The notes: generated from the sequence alone by a model not told the origin. Positions 34,201 through 43,740 are shown, counted from the stretch's first letter. The stretch is 64,000 nucleotides of DNA from a bacterium (GCA_902812405.1 CADDZI010000003.1:1-64000); one strand, 5' to 3'. Program-made: numbers and translations.

Positions 34201-36215
34201 TGCGTTGGTTTCTCACGTGTTTCGTGCTCGCGGTTGCGGTGCCGGCTGCGGCCGCACCCTTTGGCTTTCCACCTACAGACGCGGGCCGGCTACCGAGTCA
34301 CGGCCCTATCAGCTTTCCCTGGCTGGCCCGCGGGTCGGCTCGCGGCACGGTGTACCCGTCGTACGACGCAGAGGCGATGCGCGGCGCACAGTATCTGGGG
34401 CGCGCCCGCCTGGGCTGGGCAAGCGTCGACGTCGTACTCCAGATGCGCGACGAAGCAGGGTTGGAGCGCTACGCCCAACTTGTCAGCGATCCGCGTTCAC
34501 TCTACTACCGTCACTTCTTGACACCCGATCAAATCGGCAACGATTTCGGTGCCGCATCCACAGACTACATGCGTGCCGTCGGGTACTTCGCCTCGTACGG
34601 ACTTGGTGTCACCGGCTGGCGACAACGCGAAATGTTGCACGTCGAGGGTCCGCAAGGGAACCTGGAGCGTGCCCTCTCCACGCACCTTGTTTGGTACCGC
34701 AAAAACGGGGAGGTGTTCTTGGGACCGGACGCCCCGCCACGTTTTGCAGTACCGCTGGCGGTGCGCGGTATCGCCAATCTTGTCACCTTCCACCGCATGC
34801 GGACTCACGTGGCGGTCGCAAAACCCTTCCAACCGCTGATCGGATGGGGGGCCGGTTTTTTGGCCGGTGAGTCTCCGTTCCGCCTTGCGGCGGCCTATGA
34901 CTATACCGGTGCGTACAACATCAGTCCATCCTGTTGCAAGGGTGACGGGATCACGATCGGTATTGTCGGGACCGGCCCCATCTCGAGCGCAGATGTCCCC
35001 TTCTTCCACCAACTGTTTCACGTGACCGGCACCAGCAGCGTGCAGCAGGTAAACGTCACGGCCGTCATGCCTTGCTGCTACAGTACGGGATTGCAGACCC
35101 CGCCGCCGGTGACCGCCCCTTGTACGGGCAGTCTGCCGACCTGCAATCCAGAAGACTTCGAGGCTCAACTGGATACCGAGCAGACAAGTTCGCTGGCTTT
35201 GGATGCCACGATCTTGTTCTATTTGGCGTACAATCCCAACGAGTGCTATGCACCCGGAACCTGTCCCCCAGGACAAGGCCTGCCGGAACTCGGCATCGGC
35301 GAAACCGACGACGAGCTACAACAAATCGCCAATGACGACGCGGTGGACATTGTCACCGCCAGTTACGGCATCGGCGAGACGGACTTCGCGGGCCAAAGCG
35401 GGGGACTGTTGAATTCCGACGGCAGCGGCGCGGAGCCCGCGATCTTTGCAACCTTAGTGAGCGAAGGTATCGCCGTCTTCTACTCCTCGGGTGACTCGGG
35501 GGCCGAGGGCTGCCAGCCGGATGGGGTGCCGGCAACGGCGGACCAGATTTGCGCCACCTACCCGTCTTCGGACATCAATGTCGTGTCTGTCGGCGGCACG
35601 AATACACCTATTGACCAGAGCGGACGTCTTGAGGGCCTTATCACGGCGTGGGGTATCGCCACGCAGACCGGAGGCGCCGGCGGCGGTGCCCCGTCGGGTG
35701 TTTTCAAGCGGCCAAGCTACCAACCCCCAGGCTCGTTTTGTGCCACGAACAACCAGTGCGATTCCACACATCGGTTGACGCCTGACCTTGCCTTAAACGC
35801 CGATCCCTCGACCGGTCCGGCCGAGACGGCGAACTGCGGCACCGCTCCGAACTGCGGGGGATTGGGCGGCCCGCTGCTCGGCGCAGCGGGCGGCACGAGC
35901 GCATCCTCACAGGACATGGGAGCGATGTGGGCCTTGGTATTGGAAGCGTGCAAACAGCTGCCCGCGTGCAGCACCGCGACCGGCCCTCATCCGTGGCGAC
36001 TCGGAAACCCGGCACCGCTTTTGTACGCGCTCTCCCAGAGCGCGCGCAACGCGGTGTTCTATGACATCGTGTACGGCAATAACGCGGTGCCGCTGAAGGG
36101 ATCCGGATATTCGCAGCTCGACCCCGGCTTTCTCGCCGCTCCGGGCTACGACCTGACGACCGGCTTGGGCGCCCCGTTTGCGCGCAATCTCATTCACGCC
36201 GTCACCGGGATGTAG
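34197..36215 (+). CDS. Secreted S53-family serine-carboxyl peptidase (sedolisin/kumamolisin-like)
   Basis: The 672-residue proenzyme has a signal peptide (about residues 3-20), a pro-kumamolisin activation domain (about 60-215) and an S53 catalytic domain. The catalytic residues are present: Glu322 and Asp326 in 'EAQLD', Asp433 in 'SSGDSGAEGC', and Ser568 in 'GGTSASSQD'. 'YDLTTGLGAP' near the C-terminus is the calcium-site region. S53 enzymes generally work at acid pH, which would fit an acidic habitat. Several extra cysteines (CC near 245, C-rich insert near 290-320 and 360) suggest disulfides. Coupled to the lipoprotein gene upstream. Confidence 0.93.
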   Translation: MMRWFLTCFVLAVAVPAAAAPFGFPPTDAGRLPSHGPISFPWLARGSARGTVYPSYDAEAMRGAQYLGRARLGWASVDVVLQMRDEAGLERYAQLVSDPRSLYYRHFLTPDQIGNDFGAASTDYMRAVGYFASYGLGVTGWRQREMLHVEGPQGNLERALSTHLVWYRKNGEVFLGPDAPPRFAVPLAVRGIANLVTFHRMRTHVAVAKPFQPLIGWGAGFLAGESPFRLAAAYDYTGAYNISPSCCKGDGITIGIVGTGPISSADVPFFHQLFHVTGTSSVQQVNVTAVMPCCYSTGLQTPPPVTAPCTGSLPTCNPEDFEAQLDTEQTSSLALDATILFYLAYNPNECYAPGTCPPGQGLPELGIGETDDELQQIANDDAVDIVTASYGIGETDFAGQSGGLLNSDGSGAEPAIFATLVSEGIAVFYSSGDSGAEGCQPDGVPATADQICATYPSSDINVVSVGGTNTPIDQSGRLEGLITAWGIATQTGGAGGGAPSGVFKRPSYQPPGSFCATNNQCDSTHRLTPDLALNADPSTGPAETANCGTAPNCGGLGGPLLGAAGGTSASSQDMGAMWALVLEACKQLPACSTATGPHPWRLGNPAPLLYALSQSARNAVFYDIVYGNNAVPLKGSGYSQLDPGFLAAPGYDLTTGLGAPFARNLIHAVTGM

Positions 36216-36240
36216 CCGCGGAGAGTTTCGTACCCGCCCG

Positions 36241-36337
36241 GTAGCGGTCGCGCTTACGCACACCGCGTGACCATCGATGGCGGTGACCGGATTCACCGCC
36301 GCCCGGTAGCGGTCGCGCTTGCGCGACCGAGAGAACC
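36241..36337. repeat. Two interspersed palindromes
   Basis: Forward copies lie at 36241-36264 (right arm degenerate) and 36306-36337 (complete, GGTCGCGC TT GCGCGACC, followed by GAGAGAACC). Both have the T/A stem version. They sit downstream of the S53 peptidase gene and upstream of a small secreted-protein gene. Confidence 0.85.
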
Positions 36338-36448
36338 CACCCAATTTTGGGAACCTAACGGTAAGAAAGGCCCCGGCGCAACATCTCGCCAACGTGCCCC
36401 TGCGTGTCCTGGCGGCACACATCACGGAGCCACACAGGGAGATATCGC

Positions 36449-36820
36449 ATGCGTTACCCATTTCAGGCCCGCAGATGCGGCACGTTTCTCGCCAGTCTGG
36501 CTGGCGTCATTGTCTTTTCGCTGGCAACCGTCGCCGCGGCGGATCAATGTGACATGCAGTGGAGTTCCGGTATCTACAAAGGAACGGTCGAGGAGTGCGC
36601 GACCAATGCGGCAATCGGCATCGCCAATGCGGGTTTCGCGAACGTTGGGACGTCGCGACATACCAGCTACATCTCGGTGCACGGCTACCAAGGTGCGTAT
36701 TACGCCCTCGTCTTGTGCACCGCGGTAGACCAGAAAGCGACGTATTCGCAGCTCGTTGAAGGCCCCACCGGAACCACGCTCGACAACCTCTATACGGCAC
36801 TCGATAAAAACTTCAAGTGA
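36449..36820 (+). CDS. Small secreted cysteine-containing protein
   Basis: The 123-residue protein has a signal peptide (hydrophobic about residues 13-29, cleavage near VAAA-DQ). The mature part of about 92 residues has Cys residues near 34, 50 and 90 and a pattern ('GFANVGTSRHTSYISVHGYQGAYYALVLCTAV') of alternating strands. No family recognised. AGGGAG about eight bases upstream of ATG 36449 fixes the start. It lies between two repeat regions and is not obviously in an operon. Confidence 0.75.
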   Translation: MRYPFQARRCGTFLASLAGVIVFSLATVAAADQCDMQWSSGIYKGTVEECATNAAIGIANAGFANVGTSRHTSYISVHGYQGAYYALVLCTAVDQKATYSQLVEGPTGTTLDNLYTALDKNFK

Positions 36821-37150
36821 GGTCTAGCGCGTAACCCTCTCTCGGTCGCGCACGCCCGACCGCGACGCCACGTGACGTGAGATCGATCTCATAACGTCGT
36901 GTCGGTCGCGCACGCCCCGACCGCGACGCCACGTGACGTGAGATCGATCTCATAACGTCGTGTCGGTCGCGCACGCCCCGACCGCGACGCCATAGCCGTC
37001 CTTCCGTAGCGGCTGCGCTTGCGCGGCCGAAACGCCACAACCTGACTCCCGGCCGCTCGCCCCTGAGCCCGGGGTAGCCGGAGCCATCCGTCATCCGGGT
37101 CAGGGCCGCCGCCAAGGGCGCCGGCGCCAAGTCCGGCGTATGTATCCCGG
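36821..37150. other. Intergenic stretch holding tandem repeats
   Basis: This 330-base gap between the small secreted-protein gene and the first helicase gene is mostly the 60-61-bp array and one palindrome. The last ~115 bases before GTG 37151 show no clear promoter or gene. Confidence 0.6.
36841..37032. repeat. 60-61-bp tandem array with palindromes
   Basis: A unit starting CGGTCGCGCACGCC and containing GAGATCGATCTC occurs at 36841-36900 (60 bases), 36901-36961 (61 bases) and in part at 36962-36992. Each unit holds a 14-base perfect palindrome (TGAGATCGATCTCA) and a separate hairpin (CGGTCG...CGACCG). A normal interspersed palindrome (37006-37032) follows. This array differs from the 70-bp array, but shares a CGGTCGCGC core with the palindrome family. 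Confidence 0.85.
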
Positions 37151-40100
37151 GTGAAGGACCCCTTTCCGCCCACTCCCGAACAGCTGGCCGTCATCGAGCA
37201 TGAGGGGCCAAACCTGCTCGTGCTCGCGGGTCCGGGCACGGGCAAGACCGAGACGCTGGCCCGCCGGTTTGCGTGGCTTGTCAGCCGCGGCACGCCGCCA
37301 CATCGTATCCTGCTCTTGACGTTCTCCCGCCGAGCGGCGGAAGAGATGCGCAACCGCGTTCTCTTGCGCCTGCGCCAGCAACATGGCCGGGGCCTGGCCG
37401 TCACGGAACTCTTCGTGAAAACCTTCCACGGTTTTTGCTCGCGGCTCCTCGACGCGGACGACGTGCGCCGGGTGCGCGCAGCTCTCCTGACCCCGGTACG
37501 CGAGCGTCTTCTGTGGCGCAGCCTCATGCGCAGCGCCTCGTTGTCTCTGCCGTCCTTCGATCCGTCGGTGAGAGACAGCACCCAATTTGCCGCCGATGCC
37601 CTCAACCTGTTTGCTCAGCTCAAAGGCCAAGGTGTGTCAGCGCACGAGTTTGCGCGCCTGGCACGCAAAGACCGGCGCTTGGAAGACCTCGCCCTACTCT
37701 TCGCGCGGATGGAGGACGAGCGCAGGGCGCGCGACCTGCACGACTATCGCGACCTGATCAATGAAGCCAACGAGCAGCTGCGCGACCCCGACAGCCGGGC
37801 CGCGCGCTGGTTGCGCAGCGCCGGCTTCGAGCACATCTTGGTTGATGAATTCCAGGACAGCGACCGCATGCAGCTGCGCCTCCTGGAGGCGATGCGGGAT
37901 AGTCTCACTCCCTCGCCCGCCTTCTGTTTTGTGGGCGATATGAATCAGTCCATTTACCGCTTCCGCGGTGCGACGCCGGATAACGTCTCTCTCGCCGAGA
38001 CCACCTTCGGTTGTATCAAACGTGAACTGCGCCTCAACCGGCGCTCCGTGCCGGTCATCCTCGAGCTTGCCAACGCCGACGCAAGCCTGGACCGGGCGTC
38101 TTTGACGCAGGCCGTCCCCGGTGCAGGCGGCGGATCTGTCCGCCTGCTTCGGCCGCGCACGCTGGACGACGAGGTGCGCTGCGTGCGCGACGAAATCGCG
38201 CGTGCCGTCGCCGCAGGCACTCCCCCCAGCGCCATCGCAGTCCTCTTGCGCCAAACCCATCCGTGCCAGGAGCTCATCATCCAAGCGCTGCGCGAGGTCA
38301 CGATTCCCGTCGCCCCGCAGCCCACGGCCGGCTTTCGCGACGATCCGCTCATCGATGCGGTCCTGACTGCACTTCGGCTGCTCGCGCAGCCGCACGACCA
38401 GCGCCTGTGGCGCCGGCTTCTGGAAAATCCGATTCTGGGCTATCGCCCGCTTGACGTGCGCCTGGCCTTCGACGAGGCGCGCCGTCGCGGTCAGACCGAT
38501 CCGCAGTCTGCGCTGGCCACCATGCCGCCACCCGGCCCTCGCCCGATGCGCAAGCTGCTTGCCGCCTGGCGGCGGTGCCAAAACCTGTTTGCCACGGGAG
38601 CCGGTGCGTTAGATCTCGTGCGCGCCCTCGTCGCCGAGCTCGACCTTTTGCGTCCTTTGCGCGAGCCGATCGCGCCATGTACGTTCGACCCACATGCCTC
38701 GCCCGCACGCTTGGCCGACCTCTTCTCGGCCGCCGCCGACTACAGTACGCAGGACGGCGACGCACTGTCGTTCGTCCACGACCTCGACGAAGTCATCGGG
38801 CTGCTCGCCGATGCGCACCAGCCGCCGCCTGCCGGCCTGGAAGGTGTGCGCGTCATCTCCATCCACGCCGCCAAAGGGCTGGAGTTCGATTTCGTCGTCA
38901 TCCCTCAGGCTCTCGAAGGCGTACTGCCGGCCGAACAACGCCCTCATCGGCTGCTGAGCGCACACGCCGCACGCACGCTTGCCGACGGCGGCATCCGCAT
39001 CTTTGCCGACGACGACCCGGACCGGCGCGAGGAGCATTCGCTGTGGTACGTGGCCGTCACGCGGGCTCGGCGCGACGTCCTCGTCACCGCGCCGCAGGTG
39101 GATGACGACGGCGTACCGTTGACGCTCTCCTCCTTTGCACAGCCACTCGAGCAGGCACTCCCGCCAGCAGCGGATACGCCCGTGGGCGCCGCGCTCCCAG
39201 AACCGGCGCTCGAGGGCGCCGCGTCAGGCGATGCCCAGGCACAGCGGAAGACGCCCGGCGTCCTCCTCCCCATCCACATTGACCTCACCCACCTCTCGCC
39301 AACCGCCGTCGGCACCTACCTCCAGTGTCCGCGCCGCTTCTTCTATCAGTCGATCCTGCGCCTGCCGGATGGCGAAGACGATGCGATGCGGACCGGCAAA
39401 CTGCTTCACACCGTTTTGGCGGCATTTCACAACGCGTACCGCGACTTTACCGCCATCACAACGCCGAAAGAGGAAGCCGAGGCTGCCGCCCGCTTCGAGC
39501 GCGATCTGCACGCTGAGCTCGATCATGCATTGCGGGAGGCGGACGGGGACCGCACGCCAGGCAGCCCGATCACCCACTTCGAGGTCGAGACTCTGACACG
39601 CAATCTCTCGCAGTACGCGGCGTGGCTGGCCAGGGATGCGCGCACGTCACCTTTCCGGGTCTTGGCCTGCGAACGCAACATTGAATGGCCCTATGCAGGC
39701 GTCACGTTGCGGGGCGTGGTCGACCGCGTGGACGAATTGGTTGACGGCGGACTTGTCATTCGCGATTACAAGGCGGGGTCGGGTGAGAGTCTGCTGGCAC
39801 ATGCACTCCGGAAGGTGCTCAGGAAGTTGGATGAAGGGCGGCCGGTCTTCGGAGACGTGCCTTCGAAATTTAATCCGCAGACGCTGCTCTACGTGACGGG
39901 TGTCGAGAGCGCGTGGCGCGCGCCCGTCGTCCGGGTGGAGTACATCTACTTCCGAGGAATGAAGGGCAGCTCCAAAGATGCAGAGCCCCTACCCGAGGAT
40001 GACGAACGCACGAACATCAACGGCGCGCGAGGCCTCGTTGCTGACGTCACGCACATCACAGATGCGGATGGACCGGCTGCCGCAGGCTGCGTGACCCGAG

Positions 40101-40267
40101 GCCAACTGCAGCGGGTCGAACGTGAACTCGTCGCTCCCATTGTCCAGGCCTGCCGGGACGGCCAGGCCATCGCCTTTGCCACAACCGCCGACGAGACAGT
40201 CTGTCGCTTCTGCGCCTACCAACGCATCTGCCCGGGGGCCGGAACGATCGGCGCCTGCAGCGCATGA
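37151..40267 (+). CDS. AdnA/AdnB-like UvrD-family helicase-nuclease, subunit 1
   Basis: The 1038-residue protein combines a superfamily-1 motor with a RecB-type nuclease. Motor motifs in order: Walker A 'GPGTGKTET' (about residue 26), 'LLLTFSRRAAEEM', DEFQD in 'ILVDEFQDSDRMQ', 'FVGDMNQSIYRFRG', 'VISIHAAKGLEFDFVVIP' and 'YVAVTRARRD'. The C-terminal nuclease has 'GKLLHTVL', 'GVVDRVDEL' and 'VIRDYKAG' (D-x-K). One Cys in 'LQCPRRFFYQ' plus three in 'CRFCAYQRIC' form a Fe-S set as in AddB. It likely acts in double-strand-break end processing with the next gene's product, though no Chi-type regulation is visible. GTG start, weak Shine-Dalgarno. Confidence 0.88.
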   Translation: MKDPFPPTPEQLAVIEHEGPNLLVLAGPGTGKTETLARRFAWLVSRGTPPHRILLLTFSRRAAEEMRNRVLLRLRQQHGRGLAVTELFVKTFHGFCSRLLDADDVRRVRAALLTPVRERLLWRSLMRSASLSLPSFDPSVRDSTQFAADALNLFAQLKGQGVSAHEFARLARKDRRLEDLALLFARMEDERRARDLHDYRDLINEANEQLRDPDSRAARWLRSAGFEHILVDEFQDSDRMQLRLLEAMRDSLTPSPAFCFVGDMNQSIYRFRGATPDNVSLAETTFGCIKRELRLNRRSVPVILELANADASLDRASLTQAVPGAGGGSVRLLRPRTLDDEVRCVRDEIARAVAAGTPPSAIAVLLRQTHPCQELIIQALREVTIPVAPQPTAGFRDDPLIDAVLTALRLLAQPHDQRLWRRLLENPILGYRPLDVRLAFDEARRRGQTDPQSALATMPPPGPRPMRKLLAAWRRCQNLFATGAGALDLVRALVAELDLLRPLREPIAPCTFDPHASPARLADLFSAAADYSTQDGDALSFVHDLDEVIGLLADAHQPPPAGLEGVRVISIHAAKGLEFDFVVIPQALEGVLPAEQRPHRLLSAHAARTLADGGIRIFADDDPDRREEHSLWYVAVTRARRDVLVTAPQVDDDGVPLTLSSFAQPLEQALPPAADTPVGAALPEPALEGAASGDAQAQRKTPGVLLPIHIDLTHLSPTAVGTYLQCPRRFFYQSILRLPDGEDDAMRTGKLLHTVLAAFHNAYRDFTAITTPKEEAEAAARFERDLHAELDHALREADGDRTPGSPITHFEVETLTRNLSQYAAWLARDARTSPFRVLACERNIEWPYAGVTLRGVVDRVDELVDGGLVIRDYKAGSGESLLAHALRKVLRKLDEGRPVFGDVPSKFNPQTLLYVTGVESAWRAPVVRVEYIYFRGMKGSSKDAEPLPEDDERTNINGARGLVADVTHITDADGPAAAGCVTRGQLQRVERELVAPIVQACRDGQAIAFATTADETVCRFCAYQRICPGAGTIGACSA

Positions 40268-40277
40268 TTGCGGGCAG

Positions 40278-40367
40278 GCCGGGCACCCTGCATGTCGGGG
40301 TGACGGGGACGCACATTGGCCGTGTCGGGTAGGCGCGGACCGGGCACCCTGCACATCGGGGCGACGG
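40278..40367. repeat. Duplicated ~29-base segment between the helicase genes
   Basis: Two near-identical segments, 40278-40306 and 40339-40367, both contain CCGGGCACCCTGCA followed by T/C-variant CGGGG.GACGG. They are 61 bases apart, start to start, and fill most of the 134-base gap between the two helicase genes. They are not members of the palindrome family. Function unknown; a duplicated regulatory site or chance duplication are both possible. Confidence 0.6.
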
Positions 40368-40401
40368 TGTGCGACCCGGTGTACCGTCGAGGATTATCAG
40401 G

Positions 40402-43400
40402 ATGAAGCCGCACGCCGAACCGCCAGCCGGCCCCCCGCGCCTATCGGAAGAGCAAGAGCTCATTCTGGCCCACCCGACGGACCGGCCTGCCGTCGTGGAC
40501 GCGGGTGCCGGCACGGGCAAAACCCACACCATCGTCGAGCGCGTATGGCACCTTCACCACAACAACCGCTGCCCCGCCTCCCACGTCCTCCTTCTGACGT
40601 TCGCGCGCAAAGCGGCGGCCGAATTGCGCTCGCGCCTCGTGCAGCGCCTGGGCGGTCAGGCACCGGTGTGTTCCACGTTCCATGCCTTTGCCTGGAGCGT
40701 GCTCTCCGCGCACCCGTACGACGCCGGACTGGCGCCCGAGACGACGGTGCTCGAAGACCCGGAAGCACGGGTTGAGTTCCGGAGGGCGTTCGAAGAATTC
40801 TTGGCGGATCCACACGCGGGGCCGACGGGCTTTCCCCTGCGGCCGTACAACCGCGACGAGCTGGCTCGCGATCTCTTCAACCTTCTCGAGAATCTCAAGC
40901 AGGAAGGGATTGCGATATCCGACGTTGCGCGACGAGCTGAAGCCGCGGCGGACGCCTTTGCCCGTATTCCGTATCGCGAACTGCGCAAGCCGTATCGCCG
41001 GAAAGTGAGAGGCCGCGATCACAAGGTTGAGCTGGCGATCACAGATCAGGCTCTACGCCAAGAAGTCGCGTGGGAGAAGCAGCGCATCGCAACCTGCCTC
41101 GCCGTGTGGGAACGCTTCGCGCAGCGTCTGGCAGCCCGTCACGGCCTCACCTACGCGGACCTTCTCCTCCTGGCAGAGCGCGCGCTGCGCGAGGATGAGA
41201 CCTTACGCCGGACGCTGCGCCAACGCTACCGGCTGTGCATCGTCGATGAGTACCAGGATACCGACCGGGCGCAACACCGCTTCCTCCAGGCCCTCTTCGG
41301 CGATGACGTGCCCTGCGTCATGGTCGTGGGCGACGTCCTGCAAAGCATCTTTAGCTTCCGGGGCGCTCACCCCGCCAACGTCGACCGCATCCGGCGGGCG
41401 CCTGAGGCGGCCTGTTACAGCTTGCACCACAACCGCCGTTCGCGCCAGGAAATCTTGGATCTCGCACACACCATCGTCCGGCAGGCGCATCCCCAGGCAG
41501 CCGTTTTGCAGGCCGCGCACGGAGCGGCCCAGACGCAGATTGTTGAGGCCGCAAGCATCTGGGGCCCGTCCGGCGTCTTCGTGCCCGCCGAGCTAGCTCG
41601 CGAACACGAAGCCGAGTGGGTTGCGCGCCACATTCGTGCGGCGTTGGATGCCGGCCTCACGATTGAACGCGACGACCGAGTCGAACCCCTGCAGCCGCGG
41701 CACATTGCCATTTTGTCGCGCACCAAGCGCAACATGCGCCCGGTGACGGACGCGCTGGTACGCTACGGGGTTCCCTTCGTACTCGTCGGCGGCGCCGGTT
41801 TCTACGACGCGCCGGAAATCCGAGATGCCGTGGCCTGGATTCGCTTGCTGGCCGATCCGCTTGATTCATTGGCTGCGGCGCGTGCGCTGCAGTCACCCAC
41901 GGTGGGCGCCTCCGATGCCGTTGCCGCCCGCCTGGCAGCCGGCATCGATGCCGACGACACCGCGTTTGCACGTCGCATCCTGGTCGAGGAGCTGCCGACG
42001 ACACGTGATTGTCCGGAAAACCTCGACCGCGCCGCCGCCGAGGCCTGCCGGTGCATGCGCACCATCATCGAGCGGCTGGCGCCCTATGCATCGGCACCTC
42101 TGCCCTTCGCAGTGCGCGCAGTTCTGGACGCAACGCAGGCCGAATCTCACTGCCGAGCCGGTGGCGATCCACGCGGCGCACAGGCATTGGCCAACCTGGC
42201 ACGTTTGGAAGCTCTGGCCCGCTCGTTCGCACAGAACATGCCCGCCGCCCAGCCCGCCGACTTCGTCACCTTCATGCGGGAGTTGGAAGACGTCGACTTC
42301 GACGAGCGCGAAGCCGACGTCAGTTCTGCCGACGCCGTGACGATTGCGACCATTCACGCCGCAAAAGGTCTGGAGTGGCCGTATGTCTTTGTCATCGGCG
42401 TCTGGCCTCAGCTGTCCCATCGCACGCGTCTTCGCATCGACCCCGTCAGCGGGGCCCTGCTGTTCGCCGAAAACCCGGATGGCTCACGATCTTTCCACGA
42501 CGAGAGCGTCCGGCGTCACGCCGACAGTCAAGGCTACATCCCCTCCGAAGCCCCTTCGCCCGACATGAGCGAGGAAACCCGGCTCTTCTACGTGGCGCTG
42601 ACGCGGGCGCGCGATCGGCTCTTCGTCAGCGGGCCGCGCGGCAAACCTTCCAAAGGTAAGCCGTACGGCAGCGCACACCGTTACCTGGAGGCGGTGTATC
42701 ACTGGCTTCAGCAGCGCGACTGGCCGGCCGATCAGCCCGCCCCGGATGTCCTGCCGTCGCGACGTGCAGTTGCAGTACCGCCCCTGGCCTCAGCGTCCGT
42801 GCCCGCGGCTTTTGCACGCCCGGCGGATGAGCGATCGGCCATGACCGGAGGAGTACTCTCGTACTCGCTCATCGCCGCCTACGAACAATGCCCGCGCCAG
42901 GCCCGCTACAAGTCCGTTCTGGGGCTGCCCGGCGTTCGCATCGCTGCGGGCACGACGGCCCAACGCGTTGCCACAACGCTCGCCGCAATCGGCCTGCCAC
43001 AGGCAGACGATCCCGACGCGACCCCCGATGCGGCGGAGCTTGCCGCACCCGATTCCTTGCTTGGCTCGAGCGACTATGGACTCGTCCTTCACAAAGCGTG
43101 CGAGCGATGGGCACGGGACCGCAAAACCGGACAGCCCGAACTGTCGAAATCCCATTACGTGCGCGAGGCCGCCGGGCAGTTGGGTCTTACTATTGAAGAC
43201 GCTCAGGCCGCACAAGCCGCCCAAGCACTGGCCGGCATTGCCCGTGCACTGGATGGCTGGAGGCCCCTACATGTGGAAGCGCCCTTTCTGCTCGATCTTG
43301 GCGAAGGCGACCAGCCGCTGCTTGTCCGCGGTTATCTGGACCTGCTGGCACAGGATCCACAAGGGCGGCCATGTCTTGTCGACTACAAGACCGGCAAGCC

Positions 43401-43695
43401 GAGGGCCCACTATGCTTTGCAACTCGCCCTCTACGCCGAGGCGGCTCGTCGCGTCTATGGGCTGGACGACGTCCGCTGTTATGTCGGCCACGTGGACCGC
43501 GCCAGGTTTCGGCTCGAAGAGGTCGAGACCGTCCCTGCGGCCGAGATGCGCCGGCGCGTGCTCGACGTGCGGGCCGGGCTGACTGGCAACGACGATACGG
43601 CCCGCCCCGGCGAATGGTGCTGGACCTGTCCCTACCGGAAGGCTCCCTGCCTTGCGTACACGTCGGCTCGGCGCCATGTCGCGGCAAAAAAATAA
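40402..43695 (+). CDS. AdnA/AdnB-like UvrD-family helicase-nuclease, subunit 2
   Basis: The 1097-residue protein has the same order as its neighbour: Walker A 'GAGTGKTHT' (about residue 38), 'LLLTFARKAAAEL', DEYQD in 'CIVDEYQDTDRAQ', 'VVGDVLQSIFSFRG', 'TIHAAKGLEWPYVFVIG' and 'YVALTRARDR'. The nuclease domain shows 'GLVLHKACERW', 'GYLDLLAQD' and 'CLVDYKTGK', and QxxxY in 'QLALYAEA'. Fe-S cysteines: 'YEQCPRQARYK' and 'WCWTCPYRKAPC'. GAGGA about nine bases before ATG 40402 sets the start (GTG 40369 also opens the frame). Both subunits retaining motor and nuclease domains distinguishes this pair from RecBCD and AddAB. Confidence 0.88.
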   Translation: MKPHAEPPAGPPRLSEEQELILAHPTDRPAVVDAGAGTGKTHTIVERVWHLHHNNRCPASHVLLLTFARKAAAELRSRLVQRLGGQAPVCSTFHAFAWSVLSAHPYDAGLAPETTVLEDPEARVEFRRAFEEFLADPHAGPTGFPLRPYNRDELARDLFNLLENLKQEGIAISDVARRAEAAADAFARIPYRELRKPYRRKVRGRDHKVELAITDQALRQEVAWEKQRIATCLAVWERFAQRLAARHGLTYADLLLLAERALREDETLRRTLRQRYRLCIVDEYQDTDRAQHRFLQALFGDDVPCVMVVGDVLQSIFSFRGAHPANVDRIRRAPEAACYSLHHNRRSRQEILDLAHTIVRQAHPQAAVLQAAHGAAQTQIVEAASIWGPSGVFVPAELAREHEAEWVARHIRAALDAGLTIERDDRVEPLQPRHIAILSRTKRNMRPVTDALVRYGVPFVLVGGAGFYDAPEIRDAVAWIRLLADPLDSLAAARALQSPTVGASDAVAARLAAGIDADDTAFARRILVEELPTTRDCPENLDRAAAEACRCMRTIIERLAPYASAPLPFAVRAVLDATQAESHCRAGGDPRGAQALANLARLEALARSFAQNMPAAQPADFVTFMRELEDVDFDEREADVSSADAVTIATIHAAKGLEWPYVFVIGVWPQLSHRTRLRIDPVSGALLFAENPDGSRSFHDESVRRHADSQGYIPSEAPSPDMSEETRLFYVALTRARDRLFVSGPRGKPSKGKPYGSAHRYLEAVYHWLQQRDWPADQPAPDVLPSRRAVAVPPLASASVPAAFARPADERSAMTGGVLSYSLIAAYEQCPRQARYKSVLGLPGVRIAAGTTAQRVATTLAAIGLPQADDPDATPDAAELAAPDSLLGSSDYGLVLHKACERWARDRKTGQPELSKSHYVREAAGQLGLTIEDAQAAQAAQALAGIARALDGWRPLHVEAPFLLDLGEGDQPLLVRGYLDLLAQDPQGRPCLVDYKTGKPRAHYALQLALYAEAARRVYGLDDVRCYVGHVDRARFRLEEVETVPAAEMRRRVLDVRAGLTGNDDTARPGEWCWTCPYRKAPCLAYTSARRHVAAKK

Positions 43696-43740
43696 GACGC
43701 GGCGGCTGCTTCTCATCGAAGCTGCATTATCCGCACCGGC

